Shown: piece by piece, positions 8,113 to 14,711 of the stretch | Position numbering within the stretch: position 1 is the stretch's first letter | Layout of the letters: the number at the start of each line of letters is the position of its first letter | Origin: a virus | Length of the DNA: 22,627 nucleotides | Virus record (IMG/VR): IMGVR_UViG_3300025000_000437 | Location: 1 to 22,627 of that record | Reading direction: 5' to 3' (one strand) | The notes under the pieces: generated by a model | Seen by the model: only the letters and a program-made list of their open reading frames with translations | Databases searched by the model: none | Told to the model about the DNA's origin: nothing | Made by a program: the position numbers and the translations under genes

Positions 8113-8343
8113 TTATTTTGCAAAAAATCCGTTTATGCGTGCTTTGTTTTTCAGCACGTCAATTGCTCTCTTAGCTTCTAGAGCATCATTGTCTAACTCA
8201 AGGTTGCGATATATCAAATCCATCGCCATATTTTGGTTAGAACCTTTATGTGCAATTTCAGCGGGTGACACCTGTAAGTTTTGGAAATCGGGTAGCGCAA
8301 AAATCCACGTGTCGCCATCCTTGAAAACTTTCATTTCTTTCAT
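8113..8343 (-). CDS. Small protein, function unknown
   Basis: ATG 8343 lies five bases after AGGAG. The 76-residue product starts MKEMKVFKDGDTWIFALPDF, then has a helical region rich in Asn, Glu and Lys and ends NKARINGFFAK. I do not recognise a family. It is the first gene after the terminator at 8361-8395, only 12 bases before the membrane protein gene, so the two are probably co-expressed. Confidence 0.6.
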   Translation of the reverse strand: MKEMKVFKDGDTWIFALPDFQNLQVSPAEIAHKGSNQNMAMDLIYRNLELDNDALEAKRAIDVLKNKARINGFFAK

Positions 8344-8360
8344 ACTCACTCCTGTTAAAC

Positions 8361-8395
8361 TAAAAAGGCTTTACCGTTATTAGAGTAAAGCCTTT
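8361..8395 (-). terminator. Hairpin terminator between 8431 and 8343 genes
   Basis: AAAGGCTTTA and TAAAGCCTTT form a perfect 10-bp stem with a 12-base loop, followed on the minus strand by TTTTTA. The stem is AT-rich, so termination may be partial. The next ribosome site begins about 8 bases later. Confidence 0.6.
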
Positions 8396-8430
8396 AGGTA
8401 GAATTTCATAGTACGCAAAACAAGCAACTT

Positions 8431-8910
8431 TTACGGCTTACTTCTCAATTCAGGGTATTTCTTGAACATGGATTCAAAACACAGTTTACTCAAGTCGTGT
8501 CCTAAATGGTGTTGGTCAACGAAGTTTTCCAATGCAACAATAGCGCCGCGTTTCCAGTTATAGGTATCTTTTGGGTTGCACACTGAATTGACCGCGTTGT
8601 AGTGGGTATACTTGCCGTCGCGCATATCGCATTGTGTTACTGGATTGCCAATGATTATCTCGAATCGCCTACCGTCAACTTTGAAGCGAAGGCGTGGCGG
8701 GATTCTTTCTGGTTTATAATCACGGCTATCGTAGGCGCTTTTAAAGTAGTCTAATCTCGACGCTGCAAGCCAAGTATCTGCGAATTTATACGCTTCTTCA
8801 AAATCGCAGTTACACCTGAATGTATCTAGCGCATCATTCAGATCGTTGATAGCCTTGACGTATTCCCGTCTATTCTCAATCGACTGACCAATTCTCAAAA
8901 AGATATTCAT
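8431..8910 (-). CDS. Conserved-looking phage protein, 159 residues, function unknown
   Basis: The start ATG 8910 overlaps the LuxR-type gene stop as ATGA. The protein is helical at the N-terminus (YVKAINDLNDALDTFRCNCD), then has a mixed core with RRFEIIIGNPVTQCDMRDGK near 82-101 and NWKRGAIVALENFVDQHHLG near 118-137. The last block resembles phage proteins of unknown function that I have seen but cannot name. No catalytic motif stands out. It is the last gene before the terminator at 8361-8395. Confidence 0.7.
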   Translation of the reverse strand: MNIFLRIGQSIENRREYVKAINDLNDALDTFRCNCDFEEAYKFADTWLAASRLDYFKSAYDSRDYKPERIPPRLRFKVDGRRFEIIIGNPVTQCDMRDGKYTHYNAVNSVCNPKDTYNWKRGAIVALENFVDQHHLGHDLSKLCFESMFKKYPELRSKP

Positions 8911-9173
8911 TCCTTCTCCTCTTCCAACAATCCTAAACTTGTCACCAGGTACATCGCCGCCTCAATCGACGGGCAGCCGCATTTCCGCCGTACCTTCTCG
9001 CGGTACGTAGTCACCGTGCGAGGGGATACGTGAAGCATTAGCGCTATCTGCTCATTGTTCATTCCCTTCGCCAGTCCGCGCATCACCCTTTTTTCCTGTG
9101 GCGACAACCTAATATTATCCGGGCATTCAATGTCGGTCAACTCGAATACGCAGTTATTGGTGGTATCAATCAT
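8907..9173 (-). CDS. LuxR/GerE-type helix-turn-helix regulator, domain only
   Basis: I start at ATG 9173, five bases after AAGGGG; a longer TTG start at 9242 would overlap the previous gene by 77 bases. The 88-residue product has LSPQEKRVMRGLAKGMNNEQ at 23-42 and ALMLHVSPRTVTTYREKVRR at 44-63, a clear GerE tetrahelical DNA-binding domain. There is no receiver or ligand domain, so it is a stand-alone DNA binder. It probably controls phage or host transcription; the target is unknown. It overlaps both neighbours. Confidence 0.82.
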   Translation of the reverse strand: MIDTTNNCVFELTDIECPDNIRLSPQEKRVMRGLAKGMNNEQIALMLHVSPRTVTTYREKVRRKCGCPSIEAAMYLVTSLGLLEEEKE

Positions 9174-9384
9174 CAGCACCCCTTTGTCCACACTTATCAC
9201 ATTTTTCAGCAATAACGATTTCGCCATCAGAATCCTCGTCAATAATAATTGAATGGATCAATCCACCACATTCGCAAGGACGCGGATTTCCGTAACACCC
9301 GTCACAACCATATTCGGTAATATTGTGTTTTTCACCTTCAATTGTGAATTCCCCGTCTTTTAGTGGTTCTGCCCAACCTTCCAT
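9166..9384 (-). CDS. Small multi-cysteine (zinc) protein
   Basis: ATG 9384 follows a strong GGAGGAG site. The protein has 72 residues, with cysteines in CDGCYGNPRPCECGG near 27-41 and CDKCGQRG near 62-69, separated by an acidic strand (IIIDEDSDGEIVIAEK). This looks like a zinc ribbon, possibly binding two metals. Function is unknown. It overlaps the LuxR-type gene by 8 bases, so the two may act in the same step. Confidence 0.68.
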   Translation of the reverse strand: MEGWAEPLKDGEFTIEGEKHNITEYGCDGCYGNPRPCECGGLIHSIIIDEDSDGEIVIAEKCDKCGQRGADD

Positions 9385-9387
9385 TTC

Positions 9388-9537
9388 TCACTCCTCCTTG
9401 ACAAGCGTAAAAAATCCAAGAAATAACACTATTGCGCTTATCACAAGAAGCACCACGGATTCCACGCGCATTGAGCACATTATCGAAACCAGTGAAAGTA
9501 CCATTATGCCAAGTCCTTTGCGATTATTCTTAGTCAT
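9388..9537 (-). CDS. 49-residue membrane protein
   Basis: ATG 9537 has AGAGG five bases upstream and overlaps the previous gene by 8 bases; the TGA lies 3 bases before the next ATG. The product begins MTKNNRKGLG and has two hydrophobic stretches: IMVLSLVSIMCSM and, after RVE, SVVLLVISAIVLFLGFFTLV. The end is KEE. This suggests a small inner-membrane protein with a positive N-terminus inside. Function is unknown; an accessory lysis or exclusion role is possible. The tight fit between genes supports it as real. Confidence 0.62.
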   Translation of the reverse strand: MTKNNRKGLGIMVLSLVSIMCSMRVESVVLLVISAIVLFLGFFTLVKEE

Positions 9538-9712
9538 TCCGCCTCTCAATCTCTGCGTCAAGGATTTTCTTGATCGTGTCCCCTGATAACCTCCAGTAGT
9601 CCGCTATTTCCGGAATACTCATTGTCTGCGCCTGAAGGTAGATCTTCTCATTCCTCATGCGATAACCAGGATTAGGCTTGGCGTATGCCCGTGAATACAG
9701 GCGCTTCATCAT
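9530..9712 (-). CDS. Small HTH-like protein
   Basis: The start ATG 9712 overlaps the DUF551-like stop as ATGA; ATG 9709 directly after is an alternative. The 60-residue product has a basic N-terminus (KRLYSRAYAKPNPGYRMRNE) and a helix-turn-helix-like segment, MSIPEIADYWRLSGDTIKKI at about 31-50. It may be a small DNA-binding protein. I cannot assign a target. Confidence 0.62.
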   Translation of the reverse strand: MMKRLYSRAYAKPNPGYRMRNEKIYLQAQTMSIPEIADYWRLSGDTIKKILDAEIERRND

Positions 9713-10056
9713 TCCCCCTCTGGTGGTGTGGGTAAAGGTTGGATTGGTTGCCAGTCGGTATAGTAATCATTGATGGCAAAGTGATGTATGTGTATCAATC
9801 CATAAAGAGTACCGTTTATGCAACCCATGACAAATGGAATTAGATTTCCATCGCTGTCCTTTCGGCAATCATCGACAGTCGGTCTCCTCTCGCTCACAGG
9901 TATCCACCGTGAGGCTTGCTGGAGGCGGGATATTTCAGAGCGCAATATGCCGATAATATCAATCAACGTTAACACTTCGCCCCCGTCTACTTGAAGGGAA
10001 ATAGAGCCTTCGTCAAGCAGATTTAATGCTTCGTCAAACTCTTTTGTGTATTTCAT
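9709..10056 (-). CDS. DUF551-like phage protein
   Basis: The 115-residue protein has an N-terminal helical part (KEFDEALNLLDEGSISLQVD), then RWIPVSERRPTVDD near 50-63, GNLIPFVMGCINGTLYGL near 70-87 and a DWQPIQPLPTPPEGE end. The W-I-P-V-S-E-R-x-P start and the Trp/Pro-rich end are typical of DUF551, a domain of unknown function common in phages. ATG 10056 has GAGG-rich sequence upstream. Overlaps of 4 bases on both sides place it in a long operon of small genes. Confidence 0.75.
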   Translation of the reverse strand: MKYTKEFDEALNLLDEGSISLQVDGGEVLTLIDIIGILRSEISRLQQASRWIPVSERRPTVDDCRKDSDGNLIPFVMGCINGTLYGLIHIHHFAINDYYTDWQPIQPLPTPPEGE

Positions 10057-10382
10057 CCCTCGCTCCTCTCCAAATACTGCTCAATCTCGGATAATGCGCT
10101 CCCGTCCTCGATTTCCTTACGGGTGTATTGCAGGTAGGTGAATCCTAAAAGTTGCGCCAGGTTCGCCTTCTCGTAGTCTCGGTGAATTGACACGCCAGTG
10201 TTGTGCCCAGATTTAATCATCCATGTACCGCCGTTGCATTCGACTATAAGCCGTTTGCTATCCGTGATAATGCAGATGTCTGCGCGAAACTTCCGTGTGT
10301 CGCAAAACTTATACTCGCGAATAGCCTCGATCCCCACAGCGCGGAGTTGAAACTCTAGTGTGTCGGCAAGGTCATGGGTCAT
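10053..10382 (-). CDS. PD-(D/E)XK-like nuclease
   Basis: The protein has 109 residues. Glu 23 in REYKF, Asp 35 in FRADICI and Glu 48 in LIVECNGG fit a PD-(D/E)XK core with Asn in place of the final Lys. The later stretch SIHRDYEKANLAQLLGFTYL near 85-104 resembles small phage resolvase-like or DUF559/Vsr-like nucleases. A role in trimming or resolving phage DNA is likely but not proved. Gene coupling by ATGA at both ends. Confidence 0.75.
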   Translation of the reverse strand: MTHDLADTLEFQLRAVGIEAIREYKFCDTRKFRADICIITDSKRLIVECNGGTWMIKSGHNTGVSIHRDYEKANLAQLLGFTYLQYTRKEIEDGSALSEIEQYLERSEG

Positions 10383-10726
10383 GGCTGTAGCCTCATTTGT
10401 TCAACTTCTGTACTGCTATAATTAGTCATGGGGTTATTATCGCAGTATGAAAGTTGGTCGTTACTTCTATTGTCCCCAACTTGGGTATTGCCGCAGTATA
10501 AGAATTCGTGGAGTTTATCTGCGGGAGTTGAATCAGTCTCCTTTTTATATTTAGCAAGCCATTCTTGGGCGCATGGCATACAAATAATTGTCACGCGGTT
10601 ATATTTCTCGGATTTGCTATGAACATGCGCTTTATTCAGATTACAAAGTGGGCAAATATCATATTCGATACGGTGTTCTTGTCGCAACGCTTCTTTTATT
10701 GCCCTTGATTCGCCATTCCAGCTCAT
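10379..10726 (-). CDS. Zinc-finger-like protein, function unknown
   Basis: The 115-residue protein has CPLCNLNKAHVHSK near 25-38 and CMPCAQEW near 49-56, a likely zinc site in the N-terminal half. The C-terminal half is polar and probably disordered (TQVGDNRSNDQLSYCDNNPM). ATG 10726 overlaps the upstream stop and its own stop overlaps the nuclease ATG. I do not recognise a family. Confidence 0.6.
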   Translation of the reverse strand: MSWNGESRAIKEALRQEHRIEYDICPLCNLNKAHVHSKSEKYNRVTIICMPCAQEWLAKYKKETDSTPADKLHEFLYCGNTQVGDNRSNDQLSYCDNNPMTNYSSTEVEQMRLQP

Positions 10727-11034
10727 CCCTCCCCCTCCTTCAACTCCCTCAACTGCTCAATGGGGCAGTCGGGAATATGTAATCCAGTTTTCGCGTGTTT
10801 ATCGCAACAATAAACTTTGGAGTTGTCAATAATGTCCATGAGGTTTACTGCCAATTTCTTCCACGCGTCACGGGATACCTTGTGTTCCTGTGCTAGTTTT
10901 GCATACGCATAATAGTTTTTGGTGTTTTGTTCGTATGCAGATAACAGATGTGCATAATCAATCTCATTCCACTCGCCGTGAGGGTCATTTCTGAAACACA
11001 ATATTCCGTTGATTACTTTTTCCTCATAGTACAT
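10723..11034 (-). CDS. Small acidic phage protein, function unknown
   Basis: The protein has 103 residues, begins MYYEEKVINGILCFRNDPHG, and has a helical middle (YAHLLSAYEQNTKNYYAYAK, then RDAWKKLAVNLMDII) plus a cysteine/histidine patch VYCCDKHAKTGLHIPDCPIE near 74-93. It may bind zinc. The start overlaps the stop of the 54-residue gene by 11 bases. No family is recognised. Confidence 0.63.
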   Translation of the reverse strand: MYYEEKVINGILCFRNDPHGEWNEIDYAHLLSAYEQNTKNYYAYAKLAQEHKVSRDAWKKLAVNLMDIIDNSKVYCCDKHAKTGLHIPDCPIEQLRELKEGEG

Positions 11035-11188
11035 GGGTCACTCCAATCTTTGCCAGTATCCATCTCCACAGTGTGACGCGACCTGTGCCGGAGCAGACTT
11101 CGCAATCACATTTTGGCAATGACGGGTCTTTTATTCGTAAGGCTTCCGCTGTTTCGTGAGCATCCCCACACTTCGGGCAAGCTATCAT
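11024..11188 (-). CDS. 54-residue zinc-knuckle protein
   Basis: ATG 11188 overlaps the preceding stop as ATGA, and the stop lies inside the first codons of the next gene. The product has CPKCGDAHE at 4-12 and CDCEVCSGTGR near 27-37; the C-x-x-C-x-G-x-G ending resembles half of a DnaJ-type zinc centre. It then runs VTLWRWILAKIGV. It may bind a partner protein or RNA. The double overlap and cysteine pattern support a real gene. Confidence 0.6.
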   Translation of the reverse strand: MIACPKCGDAHETAEALRIKDPSLPKCDCEVCSGTGRVTLWRWILAKIGVTHVL

Positions 11189-11421
11189 TTGGAATCCTCA
11201 AGCTGACAGGCGATATATTTCTTTTGCTCATCGTCAATGTCAAATACCATCAATACGTGTTCCCAGTTACAACCCATAGCGTCACAGTTGTGAATTTCTG
11301 CTTCTTCGTCATTTTCAGGCGGTTCACCACAAATTACCAGTTTTTTACCGTCGCTGTATAGGGCAACGCCCTCAATTTGCAAATCCTTGAATCCATCAGG
11401 TAAGAAGTCGTTATTTCTCAT
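11185..11421 (-). CDS. Small acidic protein, function unknown
   Basis: ATG 11421 has GAGGAGAG upstream. The 78-residue product starts MRNNDFLPDGFKDLQIEGVA and has two strands-like parts, YSDGKKLVICGEPPENDEE and HVLMVFDIDDEQKKYIACQL. It is acidic and has four cysteines without a clear zinc spacing. I see no family. Confidence 0.62.
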   Translation of the reverse strand: MRNNDFLPDGFKDLQIEGVALYSDGKKLVICGEPPENDEEAEIHNCDAMGCNWEHVLMVFDIDDEQKKYIACQLEDSK

Positions 11422-11433
11422 TTTCTCTCTCCT

Positions 11434-11655
11434 CTATTCCTTCAACTCCGATTGGATGCGGGATATTAACCAAGATGAATTAACTTGTGGCACTCCCTTT
11501 GCGGTATCTAACACCTCCCCCAGCAGTTCACGCAGGCGGGCGAGGTCGGAGCGGAGTTTTATTACCTCGTCACCACAATTGTGGTGTTCAAATTCATCGT
11601 TAGTAATTCCGCTTGTTTTACATGAATCACATATCCATTTCATTTCGTGTGTCAT
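11434..11655 (-). CDS. Small zinc-knuckle plus coiled-coil protein
   Basis: I use ATG 11655 (AGGAGG seven bases upstream, ATGA overlap with the Lar-like stop) rather than the longer frame from 11733. The 73-residue product begins MTHEMKWICDSCKTSGITND, has HHNCGDE near 25-31, and then a helix VIKLRSDLARLRELLGEVLD. The layout (zinc part then coiled coil) echoes the Lar-like gene just before it. Function is unknown. Confidence 0.62.
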   Translation of the reverse strand: MTHEMKWICDSCKTSGITNDEFEHHNCGDEVIKLRSDLARLRELLGEVLDTAKGVPQVNSSWLISRIQSELKE

Positions 11656-11996
11656 TTCAACGCCTCCTGTGCTATTCCTGCTATTTTTATAAATCCCGCC
11701 CAAGTTGGATTGAATATGTAATCGGAATTGCACGCTTCAACTTGTATCTTCTCCAACGCCTCCCGCAACTTCGCATTCTCGGCGCGGAGGGAATCTTCTA
11801 GCGGACGGGTGTTCCATAACTCGCGGAAGTCAGGAGATTCGGATAACTTCTTGATGCAGTTATTCTCGTGGGCATAAACCATTCCGCCTGAAAATATGTC
11901 GGGCTGACTGGCTAACTCACATCCGCAAAAAGGGCAACTCTTAAGTTTGTCTGTAGAACTGTCCGTGTTTTTCTTTTGCAAATTTTTCTCTAGCAT
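11652..11996 (-). CDS. Lar-like (restriction alleviation) zinc protein, 5' end probably remodelled
   Basis: The 114-residue protein has the Lar-type core KLKSCPFCGCELASQPDIF near 18-36, ENNCIKK near 44-50 and ELWNTRP near 59-65, then a helix LRAENAKLREALEKIQ. Lar of Rac prophage eases host restriction; phage homologues carry the same CPFCG...WNxR pattern. The first 17 residues overlap the homing endonuclease gene by 56 bases and look unrelated to Lar, and a lar-like start (MTALLPCPF) survives on the other side of the endonuclease. So this ORF may be a rescued remainder with a new start (GAGGAGG before ATG 11996). Confidence 0.7.
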   Translation of the reverse strand: MLEKNLQKKNTDSSTDKLKSCPFCGCELASQPDIFSGGMVYAHENNCIKKLSESPDFRELWNTRPLEDSLRAENAKLREALEKIQVEACNSDYIFNPTWAGFIKIAGIAQEALK

Positions 11997-12387
11997 TTTT
12001 AGCCTCCTCTATTGTTGCGTAAACACCAAGATCTTGTCTTTTACCAAAATACTGTACGCGAACACGATAATGTCCACTGGGAAGTTGAACAATCCCTTTT
12101 TCTCCAAGTTTATTGTTCACATTTGTTTTTCTATTTTGTTGATTCTGAAAACGGCTACAAGCGCGCAAGTTTACCTTTCTGTTATCGGTAGTTACTCCGT
12201 TTATATGGTCTGTATGTACGCTAGGGTCATACGTTCCTAGAATAAGACGGTGCATTTTTATTGTTTTTCCATTGATGTTTGTTTCTGCATACCTATCATA
12301 AACATTCCAACAATAAGCAGACAACAACTCATAGTCGTCATCATCGACAAGTACAGGTATTTCTTGGGGGGTTAATATTGTTTTCAT
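11941..12387 (-). CDS. AP2-domain HNH homing endonuclease
   Basis: The protein has 148 residues. The HNH part spans about 20-90: MHRLI at 45-49, DHINGVTTDNRKVNLR at 60-75 and SRFQNQQNRK near 78-87. An AP2 DNA-binding domain follows at 95-145 (GHYRVRVQYFGKRQDLG, then EEAKNAREKFAKEKHGQF). This is the standard mobile HNH_3+AP2 type found in phages. It looks more AT-rich than its neighbours, has its own promoter (TTGACA-N17-TAAAAT) whose start point falls at or near the ATG, and breaks an otherwise continuous chain of overlapping genes, all signs of recent insertion. Confidence 0.9.
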   Translation of the reverse strand: MKTILTPQEIPVLVDDDDYELLSAYCWNVYDRYAETNINGKTIKMHRLILGTYDPSVHTDHINGVTTDNRKVNLRACSRFQNQQNRKTNVNNKLGEKGIVQLPSGHYRVRVQYFGKRQDLGVYATIEEAKNAREKFAKEKHGQFYRQT

Positions 12388-12393
12388 ACCCTT

Positions 12394-12422
12394 ATTTTAC
12401 ATCAACGTGTCCAATTTGTCAA
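12394..12422 (-). promoter_or_regulatory. Sigma-70 promoter of the homing endonuclease
   Basis: TTGACA (12417-12422) and TAAAAT (12394-12399) are separated by 17 bases. The expected start point is about 12387, the A of the ATG, so the message may be leaderless; only a weak AAGGG lies before the ATG. Confidence 0.68.
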
Positions 12423-12453
12423 GCATAAACGGGCAGGGCAGTAAGGCGGTCAT
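12397..12453 (-). pseudogene. Truncated lar-like 5' fragment
   Basis: ATG 12453 overlaps the HTH gene stop as ATGA, as normal neighbours do here. It reads MTALLPCPF, the usual opening of a Lar-like protein, then leaves the family (MLDKLDTLM) and stops inside the -10 of the endonuclease promoter. The bases TGCCCGTTT here resemble TGCCCTTTT at the CPF codons of the Lar-like gene on the far side. I read it as the 5' stub of a gene split by the endonuclease. Confidence 0.42.
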
Positions 12454-12596
12454 TTGGATGCCTCTTGCTTTGGCGTAAAAATTTTCATGTAGCGCCTGAC
12501 GGTTATATCAGAGCAATATACTAATTTGCGTATTTCACTAAATGAATATCCCGCTTTACAGAGTCGAATAAGGGCACGCTTTTCTTGGTTTGTCAT
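12450..12596 (-). CDS. 48-residue helix-turn-helix protein
   Basis: ATG 12596 follows GAGGAGAG at good spacing. The product, MTNQEKRALIRLCKAGYSFS onward, then EIRKLVYCSDITVRRYMKIF, has a resolvase/transposase-type helix-turn-helix over residues 5-42 and nothing else. It could be a small DNA binder or a factor acting on phage transcription. It is followed by the lar-like stub with an ATGA overlap. About 75 bases between it and the helicase gene hold only a weak hairpin (12616-12631). Confidence 0.63.
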   Translation of the reverse strand: MTNQEKRALIRLCKAGYSFSEIRKLVYCSDITVRRYMKIFTPKQEASK

Positions 12597-12671
12597 TCTC
12601 TCTCCTCAATCTAGCGTGGCAGAAGCGCCACATTCATAATACAACTTTTGCATACTGATTTCAATAGGCAA

Positions 12672-13673
12672 TTATCTGTATTGACCAACTGACTTAGACA
12701 TGTTTGCGAATAACCTACGCTCCGGGTCAACATAAATGGGGAATGTTTCAGAAGATTGGCCTAATTTCTGCTTAAGCAATCGCAAGAAAAATAAATTTTT
12801 GTTTACCGGGAATTTGCCGGATAACGAGGACCCCTCTATCATGGTTCCCTCTTTTGCGCTCTTGATCGGATACCAGCACCCGAATGACACATCTGATGAT
12901 TGTTCAATGTTTGATGTTTCCTGGGCGTCCTCTAGCGTTGGCATTCTATCGGCAGCGTCTCTGCCAGCCTGTACCCCCAAAATTACCGGGCAACCATAAG
13001 CAACCGCCATATCCTTACATAAATTTACCGACTCCATCATCTGCTCGCGCCTTGAGTCACCGTCCTGGGGATCGCTTCGCATTCTTTGTAAATAATCAAG
13101 AATTATCATTTTTGGCGATAGAATTAAATCCGGCGTGCTGTCGTGGATGATGTATTCTAATCCCCTTGCAACGTCTCTCATTGTCATGCGAGGGCGGGCG
13201 CGTCTACCTGTTTTGAATTCCATTTGTGAATGTCCCATTACCCATAACGGGGTTGCCGCCCTGGTTGTTGCCGTCCCCTTCAATACATCCCATTCAGGTT
13301 CATCAATCAATCCGCGTGCTAAACGAGTAATAGAAAGTTTACTTTTTGACGCTATCCAGGCCAGCGTATCCTCTTCAATGGATTGCTCCCAGGATACCTT
13401 AACCACAATCTCGTTAGACTCCGGTTTGATAGTGTCAAGTGCCTGTAATCCAATCCAGTCCATGAAGGTTGACTTTAGGTTACTTGTATACCCGATAACG
13501 GTAACAAGCCAACCAGGGCGTAAGGGAATAAGAATTTTATCCAGATCGGGCAGCCCTAATTTTATCCCGTCGTTTATATGGTCGTGTAAATCCTGCACAT
13601 AAGCAACCGCTAATTTCCCAGCGGCTTCTGGTCTGTAAACGATCTCTGAAATATTGTCCTGTTTAGATACCAT
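12672..13673 (-). CDS. DnaB-type replicative helicase, C-terminal ATPase only
   Basis: I start at ATG 13673, five bases after GGGAG, instead of ATG 13691. The 333-residue protein has Walker A GYTSNLKST at 61-69, Walker B MIILDYLQ at 189-196, an EQMMESVNLCKDMA helix and a GVQAGRD sensor strand near 225-240. It lacks the N-terminal helical domain of DnaB, so it may form rings without it or use the initiator protein for loading. It unwinds phage DNA at the fork and would work with the primase at 14861-15877. It overlaps the initiator gene by 11 bases. Confidence 0.94.
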   Translation of the reverse strand: MVSKQDNISEIVYRPEAAGKLAVAYVQDLHDHINDGIKLGLPDLDKILIPLRPGWLVTVIGYTSNLKSTFMDWIGLQALDTIKPESNEIVVKVSWEQSIEEDTLAWIASKSKLSITRLARGLIDEPEWDVLKGTATTRAATPLWVMGHSQMEFKTGRRARPRMTMRDVARGLEYIIHDSTPDLILSPKMIILDYLQRMRSDPQDGDSRREQMMESVNLCKDMAVAYGCPVILGVQAGRDAADRMPTLEDAQETSNIEQSSDVSFGCWYPIKSAKEGTMIEGSSLSGKFPVNKNLFFLRLLKQKLGQSSETFPIYVDPERRLFANMSKSVGQYR

Positions 13674-14334
13674 ATTTAGCTCCCACGTCATTGTTTTTTA
13701 TCGGAAATAAACCAGTCCATCCATTTACCATTGACTGCTCTAACATCGCGGCGGCCACGCCTGGAGAATATTCGCTAAGTTTCTTGAGCTGCTTTTCCTG
13801 TATTGTTGGCGTCATTTTCTTTTTTATCTCTTTTCTAAAAGCTATCCATTCACTCCAAGCTTTTATAAACTCCTCTGTATTTAAAGAATCAGGAATAGGT
13901 ACCTCTGTTTCTTTTTGATTTTTGTTTTGTGACTTTTGACTATATGAAGAAGCGTCATTACTAGCCACAGATTCTAAACTTGGGGTATCACTTGGGGTAT
14001 CACTTGGGGTATCACTTGTTGATTTGGAATTATATTTTTGTCCGGTATATTCCTTGGGATTAGTCCAGTTATGAACAATAACCCTTATGCCATGCTGTTT
14101 GGGTTCGCAAGTAATATATCCTTTTTCTTGTAATTTTCTTCGTTGGTCTCTCAATGTCGCCAATGGCATTTCTAATTCTTCTGCAGCTCCACGATCTAAC
14201 CAGTTCTCGATAGTTCCTGCCTCCCAATTGGTTATATCCAATATATACATGAATAACCAAATTAGTTCTCCAAGTGCGAAGCGGTGTTTTGGCTCTAGTA
14301 TACCCCTTTTGACTGTTATCCAGGTTCGTTTCAT
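13663..14334 (-). CDS. Replication initiator/helicase loader, winged-helix type
   Basis: The 223-residue protein has three parts. Residues 1-95 are a winged helix (GELIWLFMYILD, LEMPLATLRDQRRKLQEKGY, then a wing with VIVHNW). Residues 100-140 are a low-complexity linker with three SDTP repeats (107-118). Residues 150-215 are helical (FIKAWSEWIAFRKEIKKKM to SMVNGWTGLFP), similar to loader ends of phage replication proteins. It would bind the origin and deliver the helicase coded next. It overlaps the HNH gene as ATGA. This lambda O-like plan is inference from layout. Confidence 0.8.
   Translation of the reverse strand: MKRTWITVKRGILEPKHRFALGELIWLFMYILDITNWEAGTIENWLDRGAAEELEMPLATLRDQRRKLQEKGYITCEPKQHGIRVIVHNWTNPKEYTGQKYNSKSTSDTPSDTPSDTPSLESVASNDASSYSQKSQNKNQKETEVPIPDSLNTEEFIKAWSEWIAFRKEIKKKMTPTIQEKQLKKLSEYSPGVAAAMLEQSMVNGWTGLFPIKNNDVGAKYGI
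13978..14013. repeat. Three exact 12-bp direct repeats inside the initiator gene
   Basis: ACTTGGGGTATC occurs three times in tandem, with a partial fourth unit (ACTTG) after it. Next to it, 13905-13960 is very AT-rich on the side towards the C-terminal half. In lambda the origin lies inside gene O as iterons beside an AT-rich stretch; this matches that layout. Confidence 0.5.
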
Positions 14335-14708
14335 TTCAATCCCTCTTTTTCAAAATAAAACTCAAAATCTTCTTCTGGAAACTTGAATCCCTGGTAATCA
14401 AGATAATCTAACTGTTCTTTAGTGAAATAAATACCAAAAGGTCTTTTTCTGAAAGATCTAAAATCCTCTATTGTCTTTCCTCCTTTTGTTGAGTTACAGC
14501 TTTTACAACAAGGAACCAGGTTATTTACAGTATCCTCTCCTCCCAAACAAATTGGAACAATGTGATCTATTGTGAATTCACCAGGCGTGAATGGATTGAT
14601 TTGTTTTCCACAATACCAACATTTTCCCAGGGTTTTATTCCAGACAAATTCTCTTATTTTTTTGCGTTGAGTAAACCTTGTTTCATGCGAACATTCTCTT
14701 GATTCCAT
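14331..14708 (-). CDS. HNH endonuclease
   Basis: The protein has 125 residues: CWYC at 30-33, FTIDHIVPICLGGEDTVNNL at 45-64 and CCKSC at 67-71, a complete HNH with zinc site. The C-terminal part is Phe/Tyr/Glu-rich (LDYLDYQGFKFPEEDFEFYF). The coding sequence is AT-rich compared with the primase. It is the first gene after leader A. It could be a free-standing homing endonuclease placed at the replication genes, or a phage DNA processing enzyme. ATG 14708 has TAGGAT upstream. Confidence 0.9.
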   Translation of the reverse strand: MESRECSHETRFTQRKKIREFVWNKTLGKCWYCGKQINPFTPGEFTIDHIVPICLGGEDTVNNLVPCCKSCNSTKGGKTIEDFRSFRKRPFGIYFTKEQLDYLDYQGFKFPEEDFEFYFEKEGLK

Positions 14709-14711
14709 GGT

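Noticed and set aside
12616-12631. Hairpin GTGGC/GCCAC as terminator after the helicase
   Set aside because: Only five pairs and no T-run on the minus strand.
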